Shown here one piece after another: positions 18,898 to 29,265 of a stretch of DNA of 64,000 nucleotides. Origin of the DNA: Comamonadaceae bacterium (GTDB taxonomy: Bacteria; Pseudomonadota; Gammaproteobacteria; Burkholderiales; Burkholderiaceae_C); NCBI GenBank assembly GCA_027488215.1, contig JAIYCB010000031.1, positions 62,001 through 126,000 on the forward strand, in the 5' to 3' direction. How positions within the stretch are numbered: position 1 is the stretch's first letter; the number at the start of each line of letters is the position of its first letter. The notes beneath the pieces are model-generated. The model was given only the letters and a program-made list of their open reading frames with translations, had not been told where the DNA came from and searched no databases. Both the position numbers and the translations under genes were made by a program.

Positions 18898-20204
18898 GCG
18901 GCTTTCTCCGCGGCCTTTTCAGCCGATTTAAGGGCTTTTTTCAGGTCGTCGATCAAATCGTCGGGGTCTTCCAGGCCAATCGACAGGCGGATGGTGCCGG
19001 GGCCGATGCCACTGGCCGCCAGCGCCTCGTCGCTCATGCGGAAGTGCGTGGTGCTGGCCGGGTGGATCACCAGGCTGCGGCAGTCGCCCACATTGGCCAG
19101 GTGGCTGAAGACCTTGAGGGTCTCGATGAACTTTTGGCCTTGGGCGCGGCTGCCCTTGATGTCAAAGCTGAACACCGAACCTGCACCGCGTGGCAGCAGT
19201 TGCTGGGCCAGTTGGTGCGAGGGGTGCGTCTCCAGCATGGGGTGGCCCACACGGCTGACCAGCGGGTGCGCCGCCAAAAACGCGACCACTTTTTCGGTGT
19301 TGCCCATGTGGCGTGCCATGCGCAGGGGCAGGGTCTCGATGCCTTGCAAAATCAGCCAGGCGGTGTGCGGGCTCATGCAGGCGCCAAAGTCGCGCAGGCC
19401 TTCGCGGCGGGCCCGCAGCAAGAAGGCGCCCACGGTGCTTTCTTCGCTGAAGACCATGTTGTGAAAGCCTTCGTAGGCTTGGCTCAGCTCGGCGAACTTG
19501 CCCGACTTGTCCCAGTCAAAGCTGCCGCCGTCCACCACCACACCGCCCACCACCGTGCCGTGGCCTGACAAGAACTTGGTGGCCGAGTGGTAGACCAAAT
19601 CGGCCCCGTGGTCGAAAGGCTTGATCAGCCAGGGCGAGGTCAGGGTCGAGTCCACCAACAGCGGCACACCGGCTTCGTGCGCGATGGCGCTGATGGCCGG
19701 GATGTCCAGAACGTCCAGGCCCGGGTTGCCCACGGTCTCGCCAAAAAACAGCTTGGTGTTGGGTTGCACGGCGGCTTTCCAGGCGTCCAAATCGCCCGGC
19801 TTGACGAAGGTGGTGCTGATGCCAAAGCGGCTCAGGGTGTAGTGCAGCAGGTTGTGTGAGCCGCCGTACAAAGCAGTGGAGGCCACGATGTGCGAGCCCG
19901 CGCCCATGAGGGTGGCAATGCTCAGGTGCAATGCGGCCTGGCCGCTGGCGGTGGTGATCGCACCGATGCCGCCCTCCAAAGCCGAGATGCGCTGCTCCAG
20001 CACCGCGTTGGTCGGGTTGCTGATTCGGCTGTAAACATGACCTGGGCGCTCGAGGTTGAAGAGCGCGGCCGCCTGGTCGCTGGACTCGAACACGAAAGAA
20101 GTGGTCAGGTGGATCGGCACCGCCCGCGCGCCGGTGGTCGTGTCGGGAGCCGCCCCCGCATGCAGGGCCAAAGTGTCAAAACCGGGATCGCTGTAACCAG
20201 CCAT
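18894..20204 (-). CDS. metY: O-acetylhomoserine aminocarboxypropyltransferase/sulfhydrylase
   Basis: Start refined to MAGYSDPGFDTLALHAGAAPD; Cys/Met PLP-enzyme motif LVYHSATKFLSGHGTVVGGVVVD. Confidence 0.92.
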   Translation of the reverse strand: MAGYSDPGFDTLALHAGAAPDTTTGARAVPIHLTTSFVFESSDQAAALFNLERPGHVYSRISNPTNAVLEQRISALEGGIGAITTASGQAALHLSIATLMGAGSHIVASTALYGGSHNLLHYTLSRFGISTTFVKPGDLDAWKAAVQPNTKLFFGETVGNPGLDVLDIPAISAIAHEAGVPLLVDSTLTSPWLIKPFDHGADLVYHSATKFLSGHGTVVGGVVVDGGSFDWDKSGKFAELSQAYEGFHNMVFSEESTVGAFLLRARREGLRDFGACMSPHTAWLILQGIETLPLRMARHMGNTEKVVAFLAAHPLVSRVGHPMLETHPSHQLAQQLLPRGAGSVFSFDIKGSRAQGQKFIETLKVFSHLANVGDCRSLVIHPASTTHFRMSDEALAASGIGPGTIRLSIGLEDPDDLIDDLKKALKSAEKAAEKAA

Positions 20205-20317
20205 GGGGTTCTCCGAAAAAAGAATGCTTCGCATAGGCATTTTGCCCGCGACGCTGGCGCCATTGTGGGCTATATTGGTATGCACGATCACCCGTATCGA
20301 CCCTCAGGAGACACACC

Positions 20318-20785
20318 ATGAAAGTCAGCGATATCCTCCGCGTCAAAGGCGGCACCCTGTTCACGGTTCAGGCCGATGAGCCGCTGTCGCGCGCCATGAA
20401 TGACATGGCCGACAAAGACATCGGTTCTTTGCTGGTCATGTCCCACGGCACCTTGGTGGGCATGCTTACTTTTCGCGAAGTGATCCGCCAGGTGGTCAAA
20501 AACGGCGGCCAAATCGGTCAGACCCGGGTGCAAGAGGCCATGGATGCCCAGCCCCAGACCTGCTCCAGTGACAACGACATCGACGAAGTTCGCCGCATGA
20601 TGCTGGAGCACCATGCGCGCTACATGCCCATCATGGATGGGGCCATGTTGATGGGGGTCATCAGCTTCTACGATGTGGCCAAGGCCGTGGTAGAGAGTCA
20701 GGACTTTGAAAACAAAATGCTCAAGGCCTACATCCGTGATTGGCCCGGTGGCTCACCCCAAGAGGCATCTGGCGCCCAAAATTGA
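20318..20785 (+). CDS. CBS-domain protein
   Basis: 155 aa, two CBS motifs (ADKDIGSLLVMSHGTLVGMLTFREVIRQ; HHARYMPIMDGAMLMGVISFYDVAKAVVE). Confidence 0.92.
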   Translation: MKVSDILRVKGGTLFTVQADEPLSRAMNDMADKDIGSLLVMSHGTLVGMLTFREVIRQVVKNGGQIGQTRVQEAMDAQPQTCSSDNDIDEVRRMMLEHHARYMPIMDGAMLMGVISFYDVAKAVVESQDFENKMLKAYIRDWPGGSPQEASGAQN

Positions 20786-20828
20786 GCTCAGACAAAGCTA
20801 CAGCGGCGCTCTGGGATAATGCCCAACC

Positions 20829-21926
20829 ATGAGCGGCAATACCTTCGGACAACTTTTTTCGGTCACCAACTTTGGTGAATCCCACGGACCAGCGATCGGC
20901 TGCGTGATCGACGGCTGCCCCCCGGGTATGCCTTTGTCTGAAGCGGACATCCAGCCTGATCTGGACCGCCGTCGTCCCGGCACCAGCAAATTCGTCACCC
21001 AGCGCAACGAACCCGATGCGGTGCAGATCATCTCGGGTGTCTACCAAGGCAAGACCACCGGCACGCCGATTTGTCTGCTGATCCAGAACACCGATCAGCG
21101 CAGCAAGGACTACGGGGACATCTTGCAGACCTTCCGACCGGGTCATGCCGACTACACCTACTGGCGCAAATATGGCCTGCGCGACCCGCGTGGCGGAGGC
21201 CGCTCTTCGGCACGTTTGACGGCGCCCATGGTGGCGGCTGGCGCGGTGGCCAAGAAGTGGCTCAAAGAAAAGTTCGGCACCAGCTTTGTGGGTTGCATGA
21301 CCCAGATCGGCGATGTGCCGATTGGCTTTGAGAGCTGGGACCATGTGTCCAACAACCCGTTTTTTGCCCCGGTGGCCGATGTGTCGGCGCTGGAGGACTA
21401 CATGAACGCGCTGCGCAAGTCGGGCGATTCGTGTGGTGCGCGCTTGCGCGTGGTGGCGCGTGGCGTGCCCGTGGGCCTGGGCCAGCCGCTGTTTGACAAG
21501 ATCGACGCCGACATCGCTTACGCCATGATGGGCATCAACGCCGTCAAGGGCGTGGAGATCGGCGCGGGCTTTGGCTGCGTCACGCAAAAAGGCAGCATGG
21601 CGGGCGACACGCTCACCCCCAAAGGTTTTGTGGGCAACAACGCGGGCGGTGTGCTCGGCGGCATCAGTACAGGGCAAGCCATTGAAGTGTCGATCGCCAT
21701 CAAGCCCACCAGTTCGATCTTGATTGCCCGTGACTCGATCGACTCGAATGGCCAGCCTACCGAAGTCATCACCAAAGGCCGACACGACCCTTGCGTGGGC
21801 ATCCGCGCTACTCCGATTGCCGAGGCCATGCTGGCGTTGGTGGTCATGGAACACGCTTTGCAGCACCGTGCCCAGTGCGGTGATGTGGTGCACGACTTGC
21901 CACCCATCTCTGCAGCCAAGCCTTGA
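20829..21926 (+). CDS. aroC: Chorismate synthase
   Basis: [59 protein letters not shown]. Confidence 0.97.
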   Translation: MSGNTFGQLFSVTNFGESHGPAIGCVIDGCPPGMPLSEADIQPDLDRRRPGTSKFVTQRNEPDAVQIISGVYQGKTTGTPICLLIQNTDQRSKDYGDILQTFRPGHADYTYWRKYGLRDPRGGGRSSARLTAPMVAAGAVAKKWLKEKFGTSFVGCMTQIGDVPIGFESWDHVSNNPFFAPVADVSALEDYMNALRKSGDSCGARLRVVARGVPVGLGQPLFDKIDADIAYAMMGINAVKGVEIGAGFGCVTQKGSMAGDTLTPKGFVGNNAGGVLGGISTGQAIEVSIAIKPTSSILIARDSIDSNGQPTEVITKGRHDPCVGIRATPIAEAMLALVVMEHALQHRAQCGDVVHDLPPISAAKP

Positions 21927-21929
21927 GGC

Positions 21930-23111
21930 ATGACGCCACGCCGTCAGCTCATGCCCTTTGCCGCACTGTCGGCCAGTTACTTCGCTCACATCGGTTTTTT
22001 CAATCCCTATTTGCCGCTGTGGCTACAAGACATGGGGTTGGGCTTGCTGACCATCAGCGTTCTCACGGCTGTGCAAGCAACCACCCGGTTGTTTGCACCT
22101 TATGCCTGGGGGGCCATCAGCGACCGCACGGGTGAGCGGGTCAAACTTTTGCGTATCGGGGCCGGGGTGGCGTTTGCCTCCGCTTGTTTGCTGTTTGCCG
22201 ATTGGGGACCGCTGGGCTTGGGACTGGTGCTGTTGGTCATGTTCACCCACACCAGTGCCATGATGCCCATGAGCGAAGCGGCGATGGCTCATTTGGTGAG
22301 CCAAAACGGCGCCTTTGATACCAAGCGCTACGGCCGTGTGCGGCTGTGGGGTTCCATGGGGTTTTTGGTCACGGTGTTTGTGGCCGGGGCCTGGTTCGAG
22401 ACCTTTGGCATGCAGCATTTTCCTGGCTGGACCGTGTTCAGCCTGGCCGCGGTGCTGCTGAGTGTGTGGTGGATGCCCGACATCAAAGAAGCGGCGCATC
22501 AGGTGCGAGAGCATGTTTCGGTCATGCCTGTGTTGCGACAAAAGCCAGTGCAGTGGTTTTTTGCCTCCACGTTCTTCCACGTTCTGTCGCACATTGGGAT
22601 TTACGTTTTCTTCTCGTTGTACCTGGATTCGCTGGGCTACAGCAAAACCATGATCGGTGTGCTGTGGGCGCTGTCGGTAGCGGTGGAGGTCCTGTGGTTT
22701 TTCAATCAGTCGAGATGGCTGCCGCGCCTGCCATTGACAGGCTGGTTGGTGGCCTGCTCAGCAGTCATGCTGCTGCGCATGGGCATGACCGCGGCTTGGG
22801 CCGATGTGCTTTGGATTTTGCTCTTGGCGCAAGCTCTTCACGCCATCACCTTTGCCACGCACCATACGGTGTGCATTGCCTTGATCTCGCAACATTTTCC
22901 GAGTCGCTTGCGCGGACGAGGCCAAGCGCTGTACACCGTTGTGGCCTATGGTTTTCCGGGAGTGATCGGGGCTTTGCTGGGTGGATTGCTCAGTGAGCGC
23001 TGGGGTTTGCAAAGTGTGTTTGTTGCCAGCATCGTTACCAGCGCTGTGGCCACTGCTGCTTCCTACAAAGTCTGGCGCATGCAGCACCTCAAGCCATTGA
23101 TTCCTGAATGA
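21930..23111 (+). CDS. MFS transporter (HcaT/phenylpropionate-transporter-like)
   Basis: 393 aa, 12 TM pattern, FAPYAWGAISDRTGERVKLLRIG. Confidence 0.88.
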   Translation: MTPRRQLMPFAALSASYFAHIGFFNPYLPLWLQDMGLGLLTISVLTAVQATTRLFAPYAWGAISDRTGERVKLLRIGAGVAFASACLLFADWGPLGLGLVLLVMFTHTSAMMPMSEAAMAHLVSQNGAFDTKRYGRVRLWGSMGFLVTVFVAGAWFETFGMQHFPGWTVFSLAAVLLSVWWMPDIKEAAHQVREHVSVMPVLRQKPVQWFFASTFFHVLSHIGIYVFFSLYLDSLGYSKTMIGVLWALSVAVEVLWFFNQSRWLPRLPLTGWLVACSAVMLLRMGMTAAWADVLWILLLAQALHAITFATHHTVCIALISQHFPSRLRGRGQALYTVVAYGFPGVIGALLGGLLSERWGLQSVFVASIVTSAVATAASYKVWRMQHLKPLIPE

Positions 23112-24094
23112 GTGTGCACACCCACCTTCCTCTTGCCCAAAATCCAGGTCGGGTGCCTGAATGGGCTTTTCATGACCCGCTTTCCAGTCCGTTCATCCGT
23201 TTTTTTATGTCCTTAGCCGTTTTGCCTGATTTTTTGCCTCATGAACTGGCCTCCGCCCTGGCAGGGGGGCAGCGCCACGAGACTTGTTTTCATTCTGCCC
23301 GCATGGTCTGGCATGGTTGGGGCGCTCCCCATTCGCCCACGCTGGTTTTGCTGCATGGCGGCAGTGGCAGTTGGACGCATTGGGTGCGCACGATTGCGCC
23401 GCTTAGCAATGCGGGTTGGCATGTGCTGGTGCCCGACTTACCAGGTTTTGGTGACTCGGATTTGCCTGCCGGTTGTACCGATGTCGACGACTTGCCCGCG
23501 CATTTGCATGCCGGCCTGGATCAACTTCAAAGCGCTGGGCTTTGCGGCCAGACGGTCAGCGTGGCTGGTTTTTCATTTGGGGGCATGGCTGGGGCCTTGT
23601 GGTTGGCCGAGCACCCCGAAGATGCTGCGCAATTGGTGCTGGTGGGTGCTCCGGGAATGGGTATGACCGTGGCCGACCGCACACCGTTGAAGGGATGGCG
23701 ACATTTGGAAAATTCGCTGGCGCAAGAGGCAGTTCACCGCCATAACCTGCTGGCGTTGATGCTGCAGGCTCCAGAAGCTTTGGACGATCTGGCGCTGCGT
23801 CTGCACACCGCCAACGTAGAGCGCGACCGCATGCCTCGCCGGCGCTTGTCTTCGACCGACATCGTGGCCAAGGTTTTGCCGCAGGTTCAAGCGAGGGTCA
23901 GTGCCATTTTTGGCGAGCACGATGCCTTGTACCGGGGGCGCTTGTCCGAGTTGGCTGCGGCTATGCCCTTGATGGCACGCCAGTGGGGGGGGTGGCATGT
24001 GGTGCCAGGTGCAGGCCATTGGGTGCAATATGAGGCTGCTGCGCTTTTCATTGCCGCTTTGCAAGAAATGCTCATCACTGAGCGCTCTGCTTAA
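23108..24094 (+). CDS. Alpha/beta hydrolase
   Basis: LVLLHGGSGSWTHWVRTIAPLSNAGWHVLVPDLPGFGDSD, VAGFSFGGMAGAL, GAGHWVQYEAA. Start may be downstream of 23108. Confidence 0.88.
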   Translation: MSVHTHLPLAQNPGRVPEWAFHDPLSSPFIRFFMSLAVLPDFLPHELASALAGGQRHETCFHSARMVWHGWGAPHSPTLVLLHGGSGSWTHWVRTIAPLSNAGWHVLVPDLPGFGDSDLPAGCTDVDDLPAHLHAGLDQLQSAGLCGQTVSVAGFSFGGMAGALWLAEHPEDAAQLVLVGAPGMGMTVADRTPLKGWRHLENSLAQEAVHRHNLLALMLQAPEALDDLALRLHTANVERDRMPRRRLSSTDIVAKVLPQVQARVSAIFGEHDALYRGRLSELAAAMPLMARQWGGWHVVPGAGHWVQYEAAALFIAALQEMLITERSA

Positions 24095-24112
24095 AACCGA
24101 CCCATGAAATTT

Positions 24113-26752
24113 TCAGGTCGGCTGCAAGGCTTGGAGTAATTCGGTTTCGATCTCGATTTGTTCCCTGTTGTGTTGCAAGGCGGAGCCGCTGATGAGGAAA
24201 GTGTCTTCAACCCGCTCGCCCAGCGTGCTGATTTTGGCCAGGTGCAAGTGGATGCCGTGCAGGGCCAATACGCGAGCGATGCTGAAGAGCAATCCGATGC
24301 GGTCGCTGGCTGAGACGCTGAGCAACCATTTCTGACCTTGTTCGTCGGGGTTGAGGGTCACCCGAGGCGTGATGGGAAAACTCTTGACCCGCCGCGAAAC
24401 ACGGCCGCGAGAGGGTGAGGGCAGTGGGCCTTGCTGCTGTAGGGTCTGCGTCAGGCCCGATTCAACCATGGTCATCAGTTCACGGTAATGCTCGGGCAGC
24501 ATGGTCGTGACAATCTGGAATGTATCCAGTGCCCAGCCAGTTCGGGTGGTGTGGATTTTGGCATCCAGAATACTGAAGCCAGTTTGGTCGAAATGACCAC
24601 AAATACGGGCGAACAAATCCGGCTGATCGGGTGTGAAGACCAATACCTGCAAACCTTCACCGACCGGAGAGGGTCTGGCCCGAACAATGGTCGGCTTTTG
24701 ATCAGGTGTCGACATGGCCACAAGCCGAGACAATTGTCGAGCATGCCAGGCAATGTCGGAGGCATCATGGCGCATGAAGTAACTGACATCCAGTGTGTCC
24801 CAAAGCGCCTTGTGCCCCTCGTGGGGCTGAGCTTGCCGCGCCAGCTCGATCAGGGCTTCGCGTTTGCGTGCTTCCACCTCGGCATTGGCATCGGGGGCAC
24901 GGCCCCCCAGCACGCGCAAGGTCGATTTGTAAAGGTCTTCCAGCAGCTTACCTTTCCAGGCGTTCCAGACCTTTGGGCTGGTGCCCCGGATGTCGGCCAC
25001 GGTCAGCAGGTACAGGGCTGTCAAACGGCGTTCGTTGCCAACACGTTGGGCGAAACGGGTGATGACCTCAGGGTTGCCCAGGTCTTCCTTTTGGGCCACC
25101 CGACTCATGGTCAGGTGCTCACTGACCAGAAACTCGATCAGCTGACCATCGTCCTTGCCGATTAGGTGCTGTCGGCAGAAGGTGCGCACCTCGGCGCAGC
25201 CCAGTTGCGAGTGGTCGCCGCCCCGGCCTTTGGCGATGTCGTGGAACAAGGCGGCAGCGTACAAGATCCAGGGCTTGTCCCAGCCACTGGCCAGTTGCGA
25301 GCAAAACGGGTATTCGTGCGTGTGTTCGGCCATGAAAAAGCGCCGTACATTGCGCAGCACCATCATGATGTGCTGATCTACCGTATAGGCATGGAAAAGG
25401 TCATGCTGCATCTGCCCAACGATGCGCCGGAACACCCACAGGTAGCGCCCGAGCACCGAGGTTTCGTTCATCAGTCGCATCGCATGCGTGATGCCCTGGG
25501 GCTGCTGCAGGATTTGTAAAAAAGTCTGTCGATTGACCGGATCGGCGCGAAAACGGCCGTTCATGATGGCGCGCACGTTGTAAAGCGCGCGCAGCGTTCT
25601 GGCCGACAGACCTTTGAGACCCGGTGTGGCCTGGTAGAGCAAAAAGGTTTCAAGGATGGCGTGCGGGTGCTTTTGGTACAAGTCGTCGCTGGCCACTTCG
25701 ATCAGTCCGGCTTTTTCGAAAAAGCGCTCGTTCAAGGGACGAAATTGGTCAATGCTCTCGCCGCGCTCGGTTTTGAGGCGGTCCTCGATGTTCAGCAACA
25801 AGATTTGATTGAGCTGTGTCACCGCCTTGGCGGCCCAATAGTATTGGCGCATCAGTTTTTCACTGGCGCGCAAGGCCAATCGTCCCTCTGACGTGATGTC
25901 TGAGGCATAGCCAAAGGTTTCGGCCACACTGGTCTGCAGATCAAACACCAGCCGGTCTTCTCGGCGTCTGGCTTGAAGGTGCAGACGAGCTCGGATCAAA
26001 CCCAGCAAGGCCTCGTTGCGTTTGATTTGACGCGCCTCCAAGGGGGTGGCCAATCCTTTACGGGCCAGTTCGTCCCAACTGTGCCCAAGACCAGCGGCGC
26101 GGGCCACCCACAGAATCATCTGCAGGTCACGCAAGCCTCCGGGTGACTCTTTGCAGTTCGGTTCCAGTGCATAGGGCGTTTTCTCAAACTTGGTGTGACG
26201 CTGGTGCATTTCCAGTGTTTTGGCCACCATAAATGCTTGAGGGTCCATGGCCGCCTGAAATTGCCTCTGGAATTCGGTAAAAAGTCGTGTGTTGCCTGTT
26301 ACCCGGCGCGACTCGAGTAAAGAAGTCTGCACCGTGATGTCTTTAGCTGACTCCGCCAAGCATTCGTCCAAGCTGCGCACACTGGAGCCGATCTCCAGCC
26401 CGGTGTCCCAACAACTCCCGATGAAGCGTTCCAGCTGGTCTTGCAGTTCGGGGTTGGTTTCGGGGTTTTGACCCGAGGGCAACAAGACCAGCACGTCAAC
26501 ATCAGAGTGTGGGAACAACTCAGCGCGCCCAAAGCCGCCGACGGCCACCAAGGCCAGCTCGGGGGCAAAGCCTGCGTTTTGCCACAACTGGATCAGCAAG
26601 CCATCGGCCAGGATGGCCAGTTGTTTGAGGGTCTGTTTGAGGCCCCGCACGGCCGATCCGCTGCTGGCCAGAGCCTGCAACACGGTTGCCTTGTCGCGTT
26701 TGTACGTTTCGCGCAATGCGGCCAAATCTGGCAAGGGGGCCGCGGCGCTCAT
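24113..26752 (-). CDS. glnD: [Protein-PII] uridylyltransferase/uridylyl-removing enzyme
   Basis: Start refined to [26 protein letters not shown] motif [23 protein letters not shown] motif [15 protein letters not shown]-terminal ACT domains. Confidence 0.95.
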   Translation of the reverse strand: MSAAAPLPDLAALRETYKRDKATVLQALASSGSAVRGLKQTLKQLAILADGLLIQLWQNAGFAPELALVAVGGFGRAELFPHSDVDVLVLLPSGQNPETNPELQDQLERFIGSCWDTGLEIGSSVRSLDECLAESAKDITVQTSLLESRRVTGNTRLFTEFQRQFQAAMDPQAFMVAKTLEMHQRHTKFEKTPYALEPNCKESPGGLRDLQMILWVARAAGLGHSWDELARKGLATPLEARQIKRNEALLGLIRARLHLQARRREDRLVFDLQTSVAETFGYASDITSEGRLALRASEKLMRQYYWAAKAVTQLNQILLLNIEDRLKTERGESIDQFRPLNERFFEKAGLIEVASDDLYQKHPHAILETFLLYQATPGLKGLSARTLRALYNVRAIMNGRFRADPVNRQTFLQILQQPQGITHAMRLMNETSVLGRYLWVFRRIVGQMQHDLFHAYTVDQHIMMVLRNVRRFFMAEHTHEYPFCSQLASGWDKPWILYAAALFHDIAKGRGGDHSQLGCAEVRTFCRQHLIGKDDGQLIEFLVSEHLTMSRVAQKEDLGNPEVITRFAQRVGNERRLTALYLLTVADIRGTSPKVWNAWKGKLLEDLYKSTLRVLGGRAPDANAEVEARKREALIELARQAQPHEGHKALWDTLDVSYFMRHDASDIAWHARQLSRLVAMSTPDQKPTIVRARPSPVGEGLQVLVFTPDQPDLFARICGHFDQTGFSILDAKIHTTRTGWALDTFQIVTTMLPEHYRELMTMVESGLTQTLQQQGPLPSPSRGRVSRRVKSFPITPRVTLNPDEQGQKWLLSVSASDRIGLLFSIARVLALHGIHLHLAKISTLGERVEDTFLISGSALQHNREQIEIETELLQALQPT

Positions 26753-26753
26753 T

Positions 26754-27575
26754 TCAGGCGATGGCTGAGGCTGGAGCAGTGACAAAAGCAGGCACGGCGG
26801 GAGATCCCGTCGAGACCGTGAGCACTTCATAACCCATTTCGGTGACCAGCACGGTGTGTTCCCATTGGGCCGACAGCGAATGGTCTTTGGTCACAATGGT
26901 CCAGCCATCGCCCATTTCTTTGATGTCGCGCTTGCCTGCGTTGATCATGGGCTCGATGGTGAAGACCATGCCGGCGACCAACTCGGTCAGGGTGCCGGGT
27001 TTGCCGTAGTGCAACACTTGAGGCTCTTCGTGGAACACGCGGCCAATGCCATGCCCGCAAAACTCTCTGACCACGGAAAAACCGTGGCCTTCGGCAAATT
27101 TTTGGATGGCATGGCCGATATCGCCCAAGTGCGCACCGGGCTTGACTTGTTCAATGCCTTTCCACATGGCGTCGTAGGTCAGCGCTGCCAGTCTTTTGGC
27201 TGCGATCGAGGCCTCTCCGACATGGAACATGCGGCTGGTGTCGCCATGCCAGCCGTCCTTGATGACGGTGATGTCGATGTTCACCGAATCACCTTTTTTG
27301 AGCGGTTTATCGTTGGGAATGCCGTGGCAGACCTGGTGGTTGACCGAAGTGCAGATGGACTTGGGGTAGGGCTTGTAGCCACCGGGTGCGTAGTTCAGCG
27401 GGGCCGGAATGGCTTTTTGGACATCGACGATGTAGTCGTGACAGAGCTTGTCGAGTTCGTTCGTGGTGACGCCGGGCTTCACGTAGGGGGTAATGAAGTC
27501 CAGCACTTCAGAGGCCAGGCGGCCAGCCACACGCATCGCAGCGATGTCGTCGGCATTTTTGATAGAGATGGTCAT
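26754..27575 (-). CDS. map: Type I methionine aminopeptidase
   Basis: [75 protein letters not shown]. Confidence 0.96.
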   Translation of the reverse strand: MTISIKNADDIAAMRVAGRLASEVLDFITPYVKPGVTTNELDKLCHDYIVDVQKAIPAPLNYAPGGYKPYPKSICTSVNHQVCHGIPNDKPLKKGDSVNIDITVIKDGWHGDTSRMFHVGEASIAAKRLAALTYDAMWKGIEQVKPGAHLGDIGHAIQKFAEGHGFSVVREFCGHGIGRVFHEEPQVLHYGKPGTLTELVAGMVFTIEPMINAGKRDIKEMGDGWTIVTKDHSLSAQWEHTVLVTEMGYEVLTVSTGSPAVPAFVTAPASAIA

Positions 27576-27695
27576 GGCGTGCGATTATCCCATTCGGGCA
27601 GGGCATACGCCCTGCTGTCGCTTGAAAACCATCGGTGTCACTTGCCCGGTATTCACCGGGTAAACACCAATTCTGGGTAACGAAATCATTTTGTA

Positions 27696-27709
27696 TTCTG
27701 TATACAGAA
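27696..27709. promoter_or_regulatory. Perfect 14-bp palindrome, candidate GntR/FCD operator
   Basis: TTCTGTATACAGAA immediately 5' of the ATG at 27710; TGTATACA core resembles FadR-subfamily operators. Confidence 0.7.
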
Positions 27710-28396
27710 ATGACTTCATCGCTCCTTCAACTCACCACGGCCCCTGACCTGGTCGAACAGGTGTACACCCGACTGCTCGACGCCATCAGCGAGGGAGCGT
27801 TGTTGCCCGGTGAGCGCCTGACCCAGGAAGACCTGGCCCAACGCCTGGCCGTTTCCCGCCAGCCAGTGCTGCAGGCCCTGCGCTTGCTGAAAAAAGACGG
27901 CTTTGTGGAAGATGCGCCGGGTCGCGGCGTGCGTGTCACGCAACTCGATGTGGGCTGGATTGCGCAGGTCTACCAGGTGCGAGGCAGTTTGGATGCCTTG
28001 GCCGTGCGGCTGGCGGCCGAACGCGGTGCCCAGATGGATTTAGACGTGATGCGCCAGGGAAGGTATGCCGAAAAGGCTCGCAATGTGCAAGCCATGATCC
28101 AGGCCGACCTGGCCTTTCACCGCGCCATTTACCAAGCCTCGGGCAACCCTTTGATCGCCCAAAGCATTGAACTGCATTGGCACCACCTGAAACGCGTGAT
28201 GGGTGCAGTGCTGCAATCTTCGCAACAGCGCCAAACGGTATGGGATGAACATGAAGCCATTGCGCAGGCGATTGCCGCTGGAGATGCCGATTTGGCCGTT
28301 CGACTGGTGCAAGAACACGCCCACGAAGCCAGCGTGCAACTTACGGCCCGACTTTCCGAACAAATTCAACACCTCAAAACAGGAGCAAAAGCATGA
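27710..28396 (+). CDS. GntR-family transcriptional regulator (FCD/FadR subfamily)
   Basis: Start refined to MTSSLLQLTTAPDLVEQVYTRLLDAISEGALLPGERLTQEDLAQRLAVSRQPVLQALRLLKKDGFV; FCD-like HEAIAQAIAAGDADLAVRLVQEHAH. Confidence 0.94.
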   Translation: MTSSLLQLTTAPDLVEQVYTRLLDAISEGALLPGERLTQEDLAQRLAVSRQPVLQALRLLKKDGFVEDAPGRGVRVTQLDVGWIAQVYQVRGSLDALAVRLAAERGAQMDLDVMRQGRYAEKARNVQAMIQADLAFHRAIYQASGNPLIAQSIELHWHHLKRVMGAVLQSSQQRQTVWDEHEAIAQAIAAGDADLAVRLVQEHAHEASVQLTARLSEQIQHLKTGAKA

Positions 28397-29265
28397 GACT
28401 GACCCCAGAACAATTGGCGCAATTTGACCGTGATGGTTATTTGTTTTTCCCAGGCCTGTTCACGCCCGAAGAAACCAAAAACCTGACCGATGCCGTGCCT
28501 GAGCTTTACAGCCGCCGCGAGGCCTACAACGTGCGTGAAAAAGGCAGCGACGCCGTGCGCACCAACTTTGCCGCCCACATGTACAGCGAGCCCTTTGCCA
28601 AACTGGCGCGCCACCCCCGCATGATCGAGCCGGTGCAAGACCTGTTTGGCGAAGAGCTTTACATGCACCAGTTCAAGATCAACGGCAAGATGGCCTTTGA
28701 AGGCGATGTGTGGCAGTGGCATCAGGACTACGGCACCTGGCTGAATGACGACCTGATGCCCACCGAGCGCGCCATGAATGTGGCGATTTTTCTGGACGAT
28801 GTGAATCCCTTCAACGGCCCTCTCATGTTCATCCCCGGCAGCCATAAAAAAGGCGTGGTGGAGGCCAAACACGACCTGTCCACCACCAGCTACCCACTGT
28901 GGACGGTGGACAACGACCTGATCCGCCAGCTGGTGCAACGTGCCGGCGACAAGGACGGCGGCATCGTCAGCCCCACCGGCCCAGCCGGCTCGATGATCTT
29001 GTTCCACAGCTGCCTGGTGCACGCCTCCACCAGCAACCTCTCGCCCTGGAACAGGGTGAGTGTGTACTTGAGCCTGTGCGCCGTGTCCAACCACATCCGC
29101 CGCCACAAGCGCCCCGAATACATCGCCCACCGCGACTTCACCCCCATCAGCTGCCTGCCTGACGATTGCTTGGTGAACAGCTACCCGGTGGACTTGCCCT
29201 GGAAAAACGGCATGCCAGCCAGTGCCTTGCAAACCTGCCTTGAAGAACTGAAAGAAGCCGCATGA
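28393..29265 (+). CDS. Phytanoyl-CoA dioxygenase (PhyH) family Fe(II)/2-oxoglutarate oxygenase, EctD-like core
   Basis: VWQWHQDYGTWLNDDLMPTERAMNVAIFLDDVNPFNGPLMFIPGSHK; second metal His in LFHSCLVHAS; ATGA overlaps both sides. Confidence 0.9.
   Translation: MRLTPEQLAQFDRDGYLFFPGLFTPEETKNLTDAVPELYSRREAYNVREKGSDAVRTNFAAHMYSEPFAKLARHPRMIEPVQDLFGEELYMHQFKINGKMAFEGDVWQWHQDYGTWLNDDLMPTERAMNVAIFLDDVNPFNGPLMFIPGSHKKGVVEAKHDLSTTSYPLWTVDNDLIRQLVQRAGDKDGGIVSPTGPAGSMILFHSCLVHASTSNLSPWNRVSVYLSLCAVSNHIRRHKRPEYIAHRDFTPISCLPDDCLVNSYPVDLPWKNGMPASALQTCLEELKEAA

Noticed and set aside
20721-21989. 422-aa minus-strand ORF antisense to aroC
   Set aside because: Shadow ORF; chorismate synthase is unambiguous on the plus strand.
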